DNA of 64,000 bases, from the NCBI GenBank assembly GCA_023079485.1, contig CM041084.1:65505709-65569708 (forward strand), read 5' to 3'. The translations under genes were made by a program, and so were the position numbers. This DNA comes from Archilochus colubris (lineage: Eukaryota > Chordata > Aves > Apodiformes > Trochilidae). Positions within the stretch are counted from its first letter, which is position 1, and each line of letters starts with the position of its first letter. Shown in pieces: positions 12,820 through 24,400 of the stretch. The notes beneath the pieces were generated by a model. The model saw only the letters and a program-made list of their open reading frames with translations. It was not told where the DNA came from and did not search any database.

Positions 12820-13115
12820 GTAACTGAAGCCCAAGCATGAGCATTACATTAATGCTATCATGAATTTTCATATTTGATCATTAAAGGAATAGACATTTTA
12901 ATTATTTTTTTTTCACTCCCACAATTCCCAACAGAGAGAGGCTCCATAACCTCCTTTCTCAAACAGAACAGAAACTTCCTTCTAATTTCCATCCTACTGA
13001 ATTAATGGGTGATTTATGCCCACTTATTTCTAGGTTAATATTGATGTTTTTCCTTCATGGTTTTTATTTCCTGACATTGAAATACATCAATGACATCTCC
13101 TCCCACAGCCCTAGG

Positions 13116-13125
13116 TATAAAAGGG
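13116..13125 (+). promoter_or_regulatory. Consensus TATA box, possible promoter
   Basis: TATAAAAGGG is a full-consensus TATA box in a locally C/G-richer setting (CTCCTCCCACAGCCCTAGG upstream). Transcription would start near 13146-13150, in a purine-rich leader containing GAGCTGAGCAGCAG. No convincing reading frame follows: the first downstream ATG (13266) opens about 34 codons that I do not recognise. It may be a real lncRNA promoter, a relic promoter in an old retroelement, or coincidence. Confidence 0.25.
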
Positions 13126-14155
13126 TGATAGTGCATAAAGTGTAGAGCTGAGCAGCAGAAGACACATCCACTACTAAGTTGTCAGCTTTCCTTGGGATAG
13201 TGGGATTCCTGTTTCAATTAACTAGCTTGATTATATACAAGTACAAATCAGTCCTTGTCTAAAGATGTTACATTTTATATTGACTATACTCCATTACCAT
13301 TTACTAACTGTACTTCATCTAAGCTTCTCATTTGGGAGCTTTGGAGTTTTTCAGGAGCAACTTTTATAAGAGAATATTAGCCTTCAGATCATTTTTTCAT
13401 TATTTTTTGTTGTTTCTGGGTACTGTTATACACACCTGAATCTTCTACAAATTCAAGTCCTTTCAGTAAGTGTCCACATGATCACAGAACAATTAAAGAT
13501 GCAACTAAAATATGGACCACTAACATCTATGATATTAACAAACAGTAGCTAAAATTTTCATAAGACAACTTGTTTTTTTGCTTTCAAGAGACAAGAATTT
13601 TTGTTCTATTAGTTCATTCTGCTGTGACTAAGAAGTTCCTGTTTCAACAGGGGTAATCAAGAGAATGAGAATATTTCCATGCTTCTGCTTTTCAGAGATA
13701 GTTTCTAGATAACAGTAAATATGAAATAAAGATTAGCAAAGAAGAAAGTGACACAGACCCATCAATTAAGCAAAAAAGGCCAAGAGAAGAAAAATTCCCA
13801 TCAGCTCAGGTAGGGCTAAAGGCAAAAGAAACTGCTACCAAATTCAGAGGAATTTTCACCTACTAAACTTAGCTTAATAGCTTAATCATAGATCTAAGGC
13901 CTGCAATGTTCAAAAAAGCAGGAGACAAAATACTCTAAATCAAAGACTGATTCCTTGAAGTACACATTTTAAAGTATACCTTCAAGCAGACTAAAAAGTA
14001 AGTTTCTTATTCCACCCCATTAAGAGATTCTCCTACTGGGCTGCCATCCAATTGCAATTGATACTCCTTAAATTTCAATACCTTGACCTTCCTGACACAA
14101 AACTCTCTTCTTAGTAATTCTGTCTTAAGAAACTGAGAGATGAAAGAAACTCGGA

Positions 14156-14203
14156 GGGAGGGGGTAAGGGGGGGGGTTAAGGGTAAGGAAATAGGGGGGA
14201 GGG
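14156..14203 (+). other. G-quadruplex motif
   Basis: G-runs of 3 (14156-14158), 5 (14160-14164), 9 (14168-14176) and 3 (14181-14183), separated by loops of 1, 3 and 4 bases, satisfy the usual four-run G-quadruplex rule. Two further runs lie at 14194-14199 and 14201-14203. The rest of the flank is AT-rich, so the motif stands out. No gene start is visible beside it. Confidence 0.7.
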
Positions 14204-17200
14204 AATTTTGCACTAAGCATCAAATGTCACTGTATGTAACCTGGGGAAAGAATGTAAAGTTTCTACCTCTTTCCTTAGGTCTGCATTGTAACTAGAACCA
14301 AGAAAATGAAGACCCACCACTTTTCTAAGCACTTGGTACTTGGGTGCTGAGCTCCAATACGGTCTGGAAAGCTAATACTCAATCTGCTTAGGTGTCCATC
14401 TCTAAAAAAATACAAAACCAACAAATAAACTAAATCTAAAAACCAAGCAAACATAACAACAACCAAAAAAACCAATCAGACAAAAGCAAATCACAAACCA
14501 CCAACAATACACTATTATGACATCATTCTACATCATGCTGGAATTATGGGTGTATTTGTGGCTTTAAAAAGATTGTAGAATGTAGAATATTTCTCTGACC
14601 ACCTCAGCAGGTCATTAAGCCAACCGAGAAACTTCCAGTAATACTTAAAAGAGATACTGAAATTTGCAGAAAACAGTAAAAAACAAGACAGCCCATAAAA
14701 TAATAGACTGACAGTGCCTCACGAACTGGGCATCAGCAAATTTTAATCACTTTTCCAGTTTAATCACTTTTAATCGCTTTTCCAGGCATATATAAAAATA
14801 CTCAAGTCAAGTATTCTCCCCATTTAAGGCGCATTTATCTCAGGTCAGAGGTGAATGTCTATATGCAGAAAAGGAAAAAGCCCTTTTATGAATTTCATCT
14901 CTTTCATGACTACAGTCCAAATAATTAGCCAGTATCAAGCTATTAGTAATTATTATACAATCAAGTATACAAGTATAAAAATTCCATCAAATAAATAAAG
15001 TGTGACAGGTAGAATGAACCTTTTAGCTGATATATATATATTATATGGCCACAAACAGCTTTTCCTTCTTGTTTTAGTCTCTTGGCTCTACCTCTAATAG
15101 AAGCTGGATGATAGGTAAAGTGACGACAGTGGCTAGCAATTACATTTAGACATTAGTATTTCCCACATCTGTATTTCAAAATGTTTAAGTGCTCAACTTA
15201 CAATCTCATAAACTTCCCTATATAGGAAACAAATACATTATCAGTTCTACTATCAGGCAAGGTGGCATAAGAGACCAATTTATTCAATCTTTTATCAATC
15301 CAAACTGTTGAGGAAGCCAATGATATTTTGGTTCAGTAAAGGTGCTTACACAACTTGCCACAAAATATGAAACATATTCAAAATTATTTATGAGGTCAGT
15401 GACAGCAAATGTCAACTAATGTGCACAAGTGCACATTTTACCTTACTACCCTGTGCAAGTTGAAATATATACTGTCTAGTCCTTAAATCACCTGGGAGGC
15501 TATCTCCACTGGAGAAGGTGTGAATTATGGTTTCTTGTCTCCTTAAGGTTTCTTTCTTACTGCAGAGATGCTCTAATGACTTACATCTAGGACACTATGA
15601 CAAGATGAGTGTTATACACCATTTGCAGTTGTGAGTGAATATGACAGTGATCTTTAAATGACTTGCAACAAACGTCTTTTGGGTTTTAAAGTTAAGGAAG
15701 AAAACACATATTGTCTTTTTAGAAAACTTTGATTTTTTTCAGCACTCCCTTTTGTGAAACTCAAAATTATTTTCATAGCATTGTCAATATTGAAAGTGAA
15801 AACTTCAGAGGCCTCTTAGTTTTGACACAGCATGTTCATATAAACAAAACCCTTGTTTATATTAGCACTATACTTATGAAGCATTCATCATTTTTTTTAT
15901 ACAGATGTCAACCTTGTAAATATTCAAATAATTTGCACAATTTTCAAATAACATATTCCCTAAGCATCTACAGTAAAAGGTTGAAATATTTGTTTCTCAT
16001 GTTGTGCTGATTTGCATGCCATTTATTTTGCTTCTCTGATCACATAAATATATATAAAACCCTACAACATTTCTAGCAAATCCACAACCTTTTTATAGCC
16101 TCACACAATCCCTAAATACCCAACACAATTAATAGATCCTCACTTGGACCTTTCTCCTGACAACATTTATAAGCCATTTCTTACTGTTTTGCTTACTCCA
16201 CCACCAATTTTACATTATCCATCTGTGGAGTCATACGTTTTACAGAAGCAGCGTGAGCTGAAGGTAGGGCAGAATCTGTTCCCACTGTAGGAAAAGCAAG
16301 AGGTAGAAATCAGAATGAAGAATGACTAGGAAAAAAACCTTGTACCTTAGAGAGCTGCTGGAGAGATTTGCAGTTTCCAGGAGCTAATAAGCACTGTGAG
16401 TTTCTTTCCAAAATAATTTCCTTCAAATATTACAAATTTAATGCAAGAAAGTCTTACAAAACCCAGTTAAAGAGAGATTTAGGTTCTGAAAAAAAGGAGA
16501 GCCAGTCATGAAGTATCTTTCACTTTGGCTCAGTAAGGGTTATTGATACTTGCACTAAGAGGCACAGTAACAGTCCTACAAACAAACCCAACAGTTAACA
16601 AAAAAAACTGAGAAATTTCTCCTCCTAGGAACATGTAGGGCTCTGCCAGCCCAGAGATGGCAGCAATGAGAATGAAATGTGAGCATGATTTCCCTTGGGA
16701 CGACATCTTATTACAAAAGACAAAGCCTAAATTGTGAACAGCTTACGAGGATCTCATGACTGAAGATCTGCTTAGGTTTCAGATCTCCTTAGATGACGAA
16801 CTATAGATTAAAACCAGTATGTCCAACTAATTTGGTCATCTAATTCAGAACAGGACATGACTCTACCTCACATTTTAAAAACAAGCAAATGAAATCTTGA
16901 GAGAAAAAACCCTAGAACCACAACCACTATGAATCAGTTCACCATAAATAATAAAAAAAAGCCCAAAACAGTGTAGTTAGGATCACAGGTCACATACAGC
17001 TAACTACTAGAATCCCTTGCAAATACTAGAGGTGACAGCTTGCCTGCACTGTCCTTTATGATCTCATGGAATTAGTGCATAGCACTGGTCTGCTTAAGAC
17101 ATTTCTGTATGCAGAAGAAACCCATAATTTCTTCTCATTCATAGCATCCATAATTTGGTAAATGTAACAGAAGCCAGAGTTTCTCTAGGTTATCATATGA

Positions 17201-17860
17201 AACAGGTTTAACATAGAGCCTATAATCAGCAGGATTCTTGGGAAAACAAATAGCCTTGAAGGGATAATCACTACTCGGAAGTCAAGTTATGTAAAACATA
17301 TTTCCCCCTGTGTTATTGCTTCAAGTTGTTTGATTGCACCTAGTATGTGTAAAGAGTGGAAATTATAGAATACTCACCCTGAGTGGTTCAGGCTCTGTTG
17401 TTGTAATAGCTACTTAAGTTTTAAAGGGTTTTCTAGCCTTTTTTCTTTTGGTCTTTCTTCATGCAGGTAAAAGCTGATAGGAGTAAAGTAATGAGAGCAC
17501 AAAGAAATTTGCAGCTAAGGAAAATCTGCCAATTTTTCTGAAACAGAAGCCAATGTTTTTGGCACCTTCTTGTAGTTGACTAAAAACTGAGTCCAAATTT
17601 ATCATCAAAGAGCTAGCCAGGCATGCAGATTGCACACATATCTCCCTCAAAGGAAAAGCTTACAAAGTTAGAAAACTTCACAGTATCGCTTTCTCTTAAA
17701 ACACAGATCAAATAACCCTCCTTCCTTCCTCCCAGCACAGACAACACTGTATCTACTACAGTATATATGTGATTGTATTTGTTTTTACTCCTCTCTTATT
17801 ATCCATGTATATTGTACACATGACAGACAACAAGATACAGTAGAAATATCAGTGTGCAGC

Positions 17861-18435
17861 TACTGATATATCTCCTTATATATACATATTTCTACTTAAT
17901 ATATACATAATATACGTATATACTTATATATATGCTTATTCTAATATATAGACTTTATATATATAAGTCTATAGACTAATATGTCTATAGACTTATAGTC
18001 TCTAAACTATAGTCTATAGTATATATATAATGCCTATATATTAGTATATAAGTCTATAGACATATAAGTAGACATATATAGACTATAGACGAATATATAT
18101 AAGTAGACATATATACTTATATATATACTATATATAGACATATATATACTATAGAATATAGTTTATAGACTGTAGACTAATATATTAGTCTATAGTCTAT
18201 ATATAAGTCTACAGTCTATATACAGACTATAGTCTATAGTATATATAATGTCTATATATTAGTATATAAGTCTATAGACATATATATGTAGACTTATATA
18301 TAGACTATAGACATATATATAAGTAGACATATATATAGACTTATAAATATACTAATATATATAGACATTATATATACTATAGACTATAAGTCTATAGACA
18401 TATATATATAAGCATATATATATATATATTATTTA
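17861..18435. repeat. TA-rich palindromic satellite-like block
   Basis: About 575 bases built from TATA, AGTCTATAGACT and AGACATATAT units. The core, AGTCTATAGACT, is its own reverse complement, so the block can fold on itself in many registers. There is higher-order structure. A 42-base segment at 18232-18273 is repeated in direct orientation at 18014-18056 (a few changes) and in inverted orientation at 18337-18384 (two small insertions). The minus-strand CR1 tail starts 15 bases beyond the end of the block. Expect cruciform extrusion, length polymorphism and assembly errors here. Confidence 0.85.
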
Positions 18436-18450
18436 TATTACCCCAAATAT

Positions 18451-18562
18451 CACAGAATCAGAGAATGTCAGGGGTTGGAAGGGACCACTTAAGATGATTG
18501 AGTCCCCTGCCAGAGCAGGACCAAAACTAACACAGGGCACTCAGAAATTAATCCAGACATAT
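18451..18562 (-). mobile_element. CR1 LINE 3' end fragment, minus strand
   Basis: CACAGAAT and CAGAGAAT (18451-18466) are degenerate reverse complements of the CR1 terminal octamer. They are followed by TTGGAAGGGACC and CCCCTGCCAGAGCAGGACC, the typical reverse complement of an avian CR1 3' untranslated region. Homology fades after about 18562, so only some 110 bases remain, consistent with 5' truncation. It is non-coding and noticeably mutated, so it is older than the copy at 26.5 kb. Confidence 0.8.
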
Positions 18563-21209
18563 ATTCCCTATACTGAAACTGAACTACAAAAGGGGAGCAT
18601 CAATAACGCAACAAAATGTCACTTATTTACTACGAACTGCTTCTTCCATGGTTTCATCCTGTCAGTAAGAATGCCAAAGTCTAGTTCCCTATCTTTCTTC
18701 AATCAAAAGATTCTTCAGGCAGTCACTAGGCTTGTGCAATGTAACTATAATATCACTACCCCTGGCTAGCCACAGTCTTCAAGATACATGGGCATCCTTG
18801 GAACAAATACAATTCTTGATATGCCTAAGCTTTGTTTCTAAATAATATATTCCTGCCAGTGATTCAAAACAGGATAGAGAATGGAGGAATGGGGTTTGGG
18901 GTAAAAGGCCAGCAGCCATTGTATTTTGCACCTCTGTCTCATTCTTCCTTCTCCTTCATTCTCAGTGTCAGTCATCAGAATGGAGAACGCAGGAAAAACT
19001 ACACCTTCTAATCTGGACACAGTGATCCTGCTAAATTCCCAAAGTATGCTGACAGAATTTTCTCATGGAAAGAGTTGAAAATGGAACATATTTCTTTGAA
19101 CTAGCTTTTTCATGTAAGTATAGTTTTTTCTGTCAGTGAAGAATATAGGAAATTAGTACTGCTGTTAGAGCTGTATTTTTTTTTAATTTCCTGACTTGAG
19201 AGTGTGAAGTGGCCTCAGTCCTTCTAGGGTTTCATTCTCAAGCCTTGTATGGCATAATCATAATAGGTATTAGCTTGTTCTTTTAATACAGTAGATTTAA
19301 TACAGTAGATACAATGAGGCACATCCTTAGATGGGGTAGACTGTTCTAAATCTTAATCCAAAGCTAAGAAGCCAGCTATACATACATATGTAGACAGAGG
19401 GGGGGGGAAAAAAAGAGTTTGGGGCATTTTGTTTTGGTTTTTACTATAGCCATCCCTCCTTGAGAATAAGAGGTCAAACATATTGTGACAGTTTTTGTGT
19501 GTGTGCATAATATATATATCTATATATGGAATACACGCACACATTTGTGTATAGATCATACACATAGCAATTTTCCAAAGTTCTGCTTGCTGTTTTATAA
19601 AGAAGTATATTTTATAGGCAAATTAGTTATCAATTTTTCATTAAACTCATAATTTAATTTCATTAAACTCATAAAGCAGCTTGTTGACAAAGTCATTTAA
19701 TTCTCACATTTATTTTAAAGTGGATATTAGACTTCAAGCAGATAAAACAGTCTCAACTAACTAGAATAGGCAAAGAAATAAATTTTGCCAGTTTTGCTCA
19801 AATGTTATTAACTCAGGAGTTGAAGGTTATGCTTCATGTTCTTAAAAAAAAAAAAAAAAGCTTTCCCTTAAATTTATATTTCTACAGTCTGTTTCATTTC
19901 TCTCAGATCACTTTTTAATTTCCCCTAATTTTCAGATAAATACACACAAATACAATGCAACATTTACTTAACCCAAGACAGCTACTTTAATAGGTTACAC
20001 ATGCTCAATATAATTCTTAATGCATCACACATGCAATAGTCTCCTAGGAGTATGTTCTCCCTTCCACTATGCAGACAGCTTATTACTCAAAATATGCAAT
20101 GAATCATTAATGATACACACCCTCAGAGGAGAAATCAGAATTGAGCTCTTAGTCAACATGTAGTACTTGCTCTCCAATGTCATCTATAAGAAACAATGGT
20201 GCTTTGCTTACTGTTGCCAAAAAACAAACTGGAAAAAAATTTAATATTTTATAATGTCTATATGATTTCTTTCTGTGGCCTCTGAACCATGTACTTGGGA
20301 CAGGTATCATACTTAGTGCTCTTCTATTTCTACTTGTGCATAGATTTAACACAAGAGTTGTATGTGGTGCTCAGTGTCCATTCTTTGAGAAGGGCACATA
20401 CTTTGAATACTACTCTCCCTCAAACAGCCTGTCTTGCAACAGAATTGAAAACAAATAATTAAGAGAAACCAATCTGCCCTTCAAAGTACAATCCAGAAGG
20501 CAATATTAGAATATAAGAATGACTCTGAGTCAGTAGTGACTCAGATAAATGATCCATTTAGATTCTTCTGCTGTCTTGTCTGTCATCCCCAATGCTAAGG
20601 CAGCACTGGTTTTGTTCTTGTTGATTTGCATTATGAAGAAGGCATAATCCCTTAGTTAGTCTGTTACATACAGTTTAGCTCTTTCATCTGTTTTAATTTC
20701 ATTCTAAACCTGAAGAGACTAGAAGGGGTCCTGAAGAAAGAGGAAGCTCAAAACACAGCCAATTTCCAAGTACAGGGAGACTAACAACAATCCACAGTTC
20801 TTATTTTACAACTCCTCAAATTTCTTTTCACAGCAGTGAAAGGATTTCCTGTCACAGCAGTTTTCTGTTATAGAAACTAGAAAAAAAACTTTTAGCAATT
20901 TTGACCAAAACCTGCTTTTAGAACTAGAATATTTTCTTAGACTGTACCTACAATGTTTTGCTAGAGGGGGACTGAAATAGTTTCCCCTGAACTAAAATAG
21001 TTGGAGTAAAATTAACTGGGAAAAAACAAACAAACAAAAAAAAAACCCAAAGACGACAAAATGAAAAAACCAGACATGTATATGTAACACACAAAAAAAT
21101 TGTACTAATCTTTGTTACTGTTTTCCCCACATAGATCTTTTTGTTGATTACTAAGCATGTATTATGGTACCCAAAGATCTTTCTCAGCATGCACATATTT
21201 TGGTAGGAA
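18563..21209. other. Unique AT-rich noncoding DNA
   Basis: No gene seen. It holds a 16-base poly(A) run at 19844-19859, a duplicated TTTCATTAAACTCATAA (19636-19652 and 19658-19674), a duplicated TTTAATACAGTAGAT near 19281-19310, and a CAAA/A-rich stretch at about 21018-21070. None of these defines an element that I can name. Confidence 0.6.
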
Positions 21210-21463
21210 AAGGTACGAAGCTGAATCAGAGGAGGTTTAGGCTAGATATAAGGAAAAAGTTTTTCACCCAGAGGGCAGCTGAGCAGTGGAACAGGCTCCC
21301 AAGGGAAGGGGTCACAGCACCAAACCTGCTTGACTTCTAGAAGCATTTGGATGATGTTCTCAGGCACATGGTGTGATTCTTGGGGTGCCCTACAGAGGGA
21401 CAGGAATGGGACTTGATGATCCTGATGGATCCCTTCCAATTCAGCATATTCTATGATTCTTTG
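21210..21463 (+). mobile_element. CR1 LINE 3' end fragment, plus strand
   Basis: The segment contains GAGGTTTAGGCTAGATAT, TTTTTCACCCAGAGGGC and GGAACAGGCTCCCAAGGGAA. It closes with the octamers ATTCTATG (21448-21455) and ATTCTTTG (21456-21463). This is the standard end of ORF2 and short 3' untranslated region of an avian CR1. About 250 bases are present and it is 5'-truncated, with no usable reading frame. The sequence differs clearly from the 26.5-kb copy, so it belongs to another CR1 subfamily. Confidence 0.9.
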
Positions 21464-24400
21464 ATGTTTTCTTTAAGTCCAAACTCCAAATGACTAATGC
21501 AACAGCACAGTAGGATTAGCCCTGTCCAATTCTTTGCATGCTCTATTTTTATTCTCTGCATTAATAGCCTGGAAATCTGGAGATTGTGCTCCTGTAATCC
21601 CTCCAAAAACTGCTGAGGAAAGGAAGTAGAAATTATGGGAGTGCTGTGTCACTATATCATGCAACCACAAGGGCTAAACTCTGAAATCCAAGTTGTAAGA
21701 GGATCTGCATAACCTAAATGTCCAGCACTAAATATACAAGATTTACTGCGCATACTGCACAATTCATCTGCACATTTGTATCAGCTAGGTGTACAATTAG
21801 AGTTCTTTGCTTATCATACAGGTACTTTTCCCAGGGTCTTTTAATGGCTTAAGACAGCTCTGAGAGAGAGCATAAACTTTCGACCCACACGTTCTGCACA
21901 TGAAGCTCACCCCAGACTTTTGACAATCTGCACCCCAGATATGAAATATACTTATGTATGAGATTATCTATCTATACACACTGAGACAGAAAAGATGGGT
22001 GTTCCTGACACAATTTGTATCCTTCCTTGAAGGTGAAGGCAAGCAGTTTCCAGTATCCACATCTTTTCTAATGTACACATTCTTTTTAAAATCTAAAGGA
22101 CTGTAAGAAGCAAAGAGCTTGCTGCAACACTTCACAAAGAAGTACTAAAATAATGAAAGATGAAGAATAATTTTTTTGATTAAAAAAATCCTAGGTATGC
22201 TGCTGCCTATAGCAGGGTGGAGAAGAAGGGAGAAAAATTTTAAATAGATATACATTGCTGGCCTAGCCAGAAAAACTCTTTAGAAGGAGGACAGTGCACT
22301 TCTTTAGTTCACCTACAGCCAGGGGAAGTTTTTAATGGCTGAGACGCTGTGTTTAAAGAATAGCATGAACTCTATCAGTGCTGAGTAAATCTCATGTCTC
22401 AGCCCAGGACTGACACCATGAACAAGCACCTTGTTTGTTCAGTTCCACTAGATGATGGAATTGAGCTGAGAGAGATACACCACCTCACAGAAACAACTTT
22501 TCTGTTAACAAAGAACTCAAAAGACTGCTGGACCGGTCCTAATCCATGCACAGATACTACATTACTGACAGATTATCAGATTTTATACAGGGAGATATTA
22601 TGGACTTAAATGTCTAACTGAGCCCTCCTGGTGAGCCCCTCCTGAGCTTACTCATCTGCTACCAAACATGAGACAGCTGACAGGTTTTTAAATGATAAAC
22701 TCCTATGGGTGACATTACTTAATTATACAGTACATCCAGGGATACGCACATGGGTCTTTTATGGTAAATGATATGACTGTCTTAAAAACTCATTAATATG
22801 TCATTAACCAAGCAGACATTTACTAATTAAACAATTAGCCCCTCTTTTCTACTCCTTTGTTCCACCCAGAGATACTCATTTACTATGAGCCCCACTCAGA
22901 CTTTTTTTTCCTCTTCTCTTTCCCAGGAAAAATATGTATCTATAAAATATTTCCTTTGCTTTTGGCTCATTTTGGTCAAAAGGAAAACCAAAACAAAATC
23001 TAGTTTACCATCTGGTGAAAATAAACTTTATCTCAGAGAAGTCAAAGGAGGTCTCATGATTTACCCCACCTGAGGATTTTGCTCTAGGCTTCCCCTATAC
23101 AAGTAATATACTGATTTCAAATGCAAGCCAATGCATTGGTTTTGCATGTCCAAACCAATAGTGATTTTTACAAAACTTCCAGAAATGCATTGAACACCCA
23201 CTTTGAGCTGCATAATTATTAAATGCAAACAAAACCTCCAGCACCAATAAAGCAAGTGAAAATTTGCAAGGATCAAGGCCTGGAAGCAGATCATTCTGAA
23301 TCACCATATGAAGTTAAACACCAAAGCAGCATGCTGTATTCCTGCCTTTGAAATTCAAAGGATTTTTAATAATTTTACTTGAGCTGTTTTCTGCTGATAA
23401 ATGTAGCTTGATCATGTTTGATGTGTTTTAACTGTGTTAAATTCTGATACAAAGAAGGATTATCAAATATCTCAAACTGGAATATAGTGAGTTTCTTTTT
23501 GGAGAGATATCCCCCACTTGTCCTTTATGATCAAAAGGTAAACAAAATTGTGTTTCTACTCAAATGGCCATCATTTTTACTGTATACACAGTAGTTCTAC
23601 TAACATATAAATAACATACATATAGGCTGAAAGAGAGAAAGCAAAAGGAACATTTCTTTTAGTTCCTCCATTGCTAGTGTTCTAATTCCTACAGGTTTAT
23701 TTATCCAGAAACCAGACTTTCAGAAGCACTGGATCATTTGCAGAAGTTTGTAGAAAAGGTTCAACCAGGAGCAAGTAAAGGGAGAAAGACAAGTCTTTTA
23801 AATGATGCCTCCTCGTACCCCACAATGGAAAATTATGCCTTGACTCTGAATGATCACTCCTGCACTGTATCTTCACACAGAATCATATTAAGCAACAGAA
23901 GCATATCAGCTCCTAGAGAAACTGGGGACCACCATTCTATATAAAACAACTTTAAATACCAGGAGTGGATGAAAGCTTTCCCTTGGCTTTTTGCTTTTCA
24001 TCTCAGGTGGGCACTCTGTGGCAGCTGGAGGCTTGTATAGTCCACAAGCATAAGTTACCAAGGATAGTGAAGTGGATTCAGAGTAGTTAAGGATAGCTTA
24101 AACATCAGTATTCATCAGGAACCAACAGGAAACCAGAAAAATACCAATGGCTTCACTGCAATGGATGATCTGGCTCAGAAAGCATGAGGTGGTATGTGAA
24201 GAGGCCAGTTGAATACAGTATTTAAGACTAAACAAAACTTGAGAGAGTGTTAGGAGAAAGGTTTTGTGTATAGAGGTAGGATGGAAGTCTTGCATATTGT
24301 GAACAAGCATAACAAGGGTACTGATAACAAAAGGTTCTTCCATACTGCATCACTGAAATGTCTGTTCTTCAACTGGAAGAACAAAGGTGAGGAATTTGGA

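Larger units (their letters stand above)
12688..17860. other. Unique AT-rich noncoding DNA
   Basis: No gene seen apart from the weak exon-like segment and TATA box listed separately. It holds the G-quadruplex motif near 14.16 kb and an A/C-rich, G-poor tract at about 14400-14510. An 18-base near-duplicate (TTTTAATCRCTTTTCCAG) lies at 14741-14758 and 14768-14785. Another G-poor stretch covers about 16040-16215. Confidence 0.55.

Noticed and set aside
16040..16215. C/A-rich stretch resembling mitochondrial light-strand composition
   Set aside because: No recognisable mitochondrial gene or tRNA; composition alone is not enough for a nuclear mitochondrial insertion.
19296..19317. 22-base near match to 48041-48062 as a dispersed repeat
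   Set aside because: The match does not extend on either side, so it is too short to define a family.
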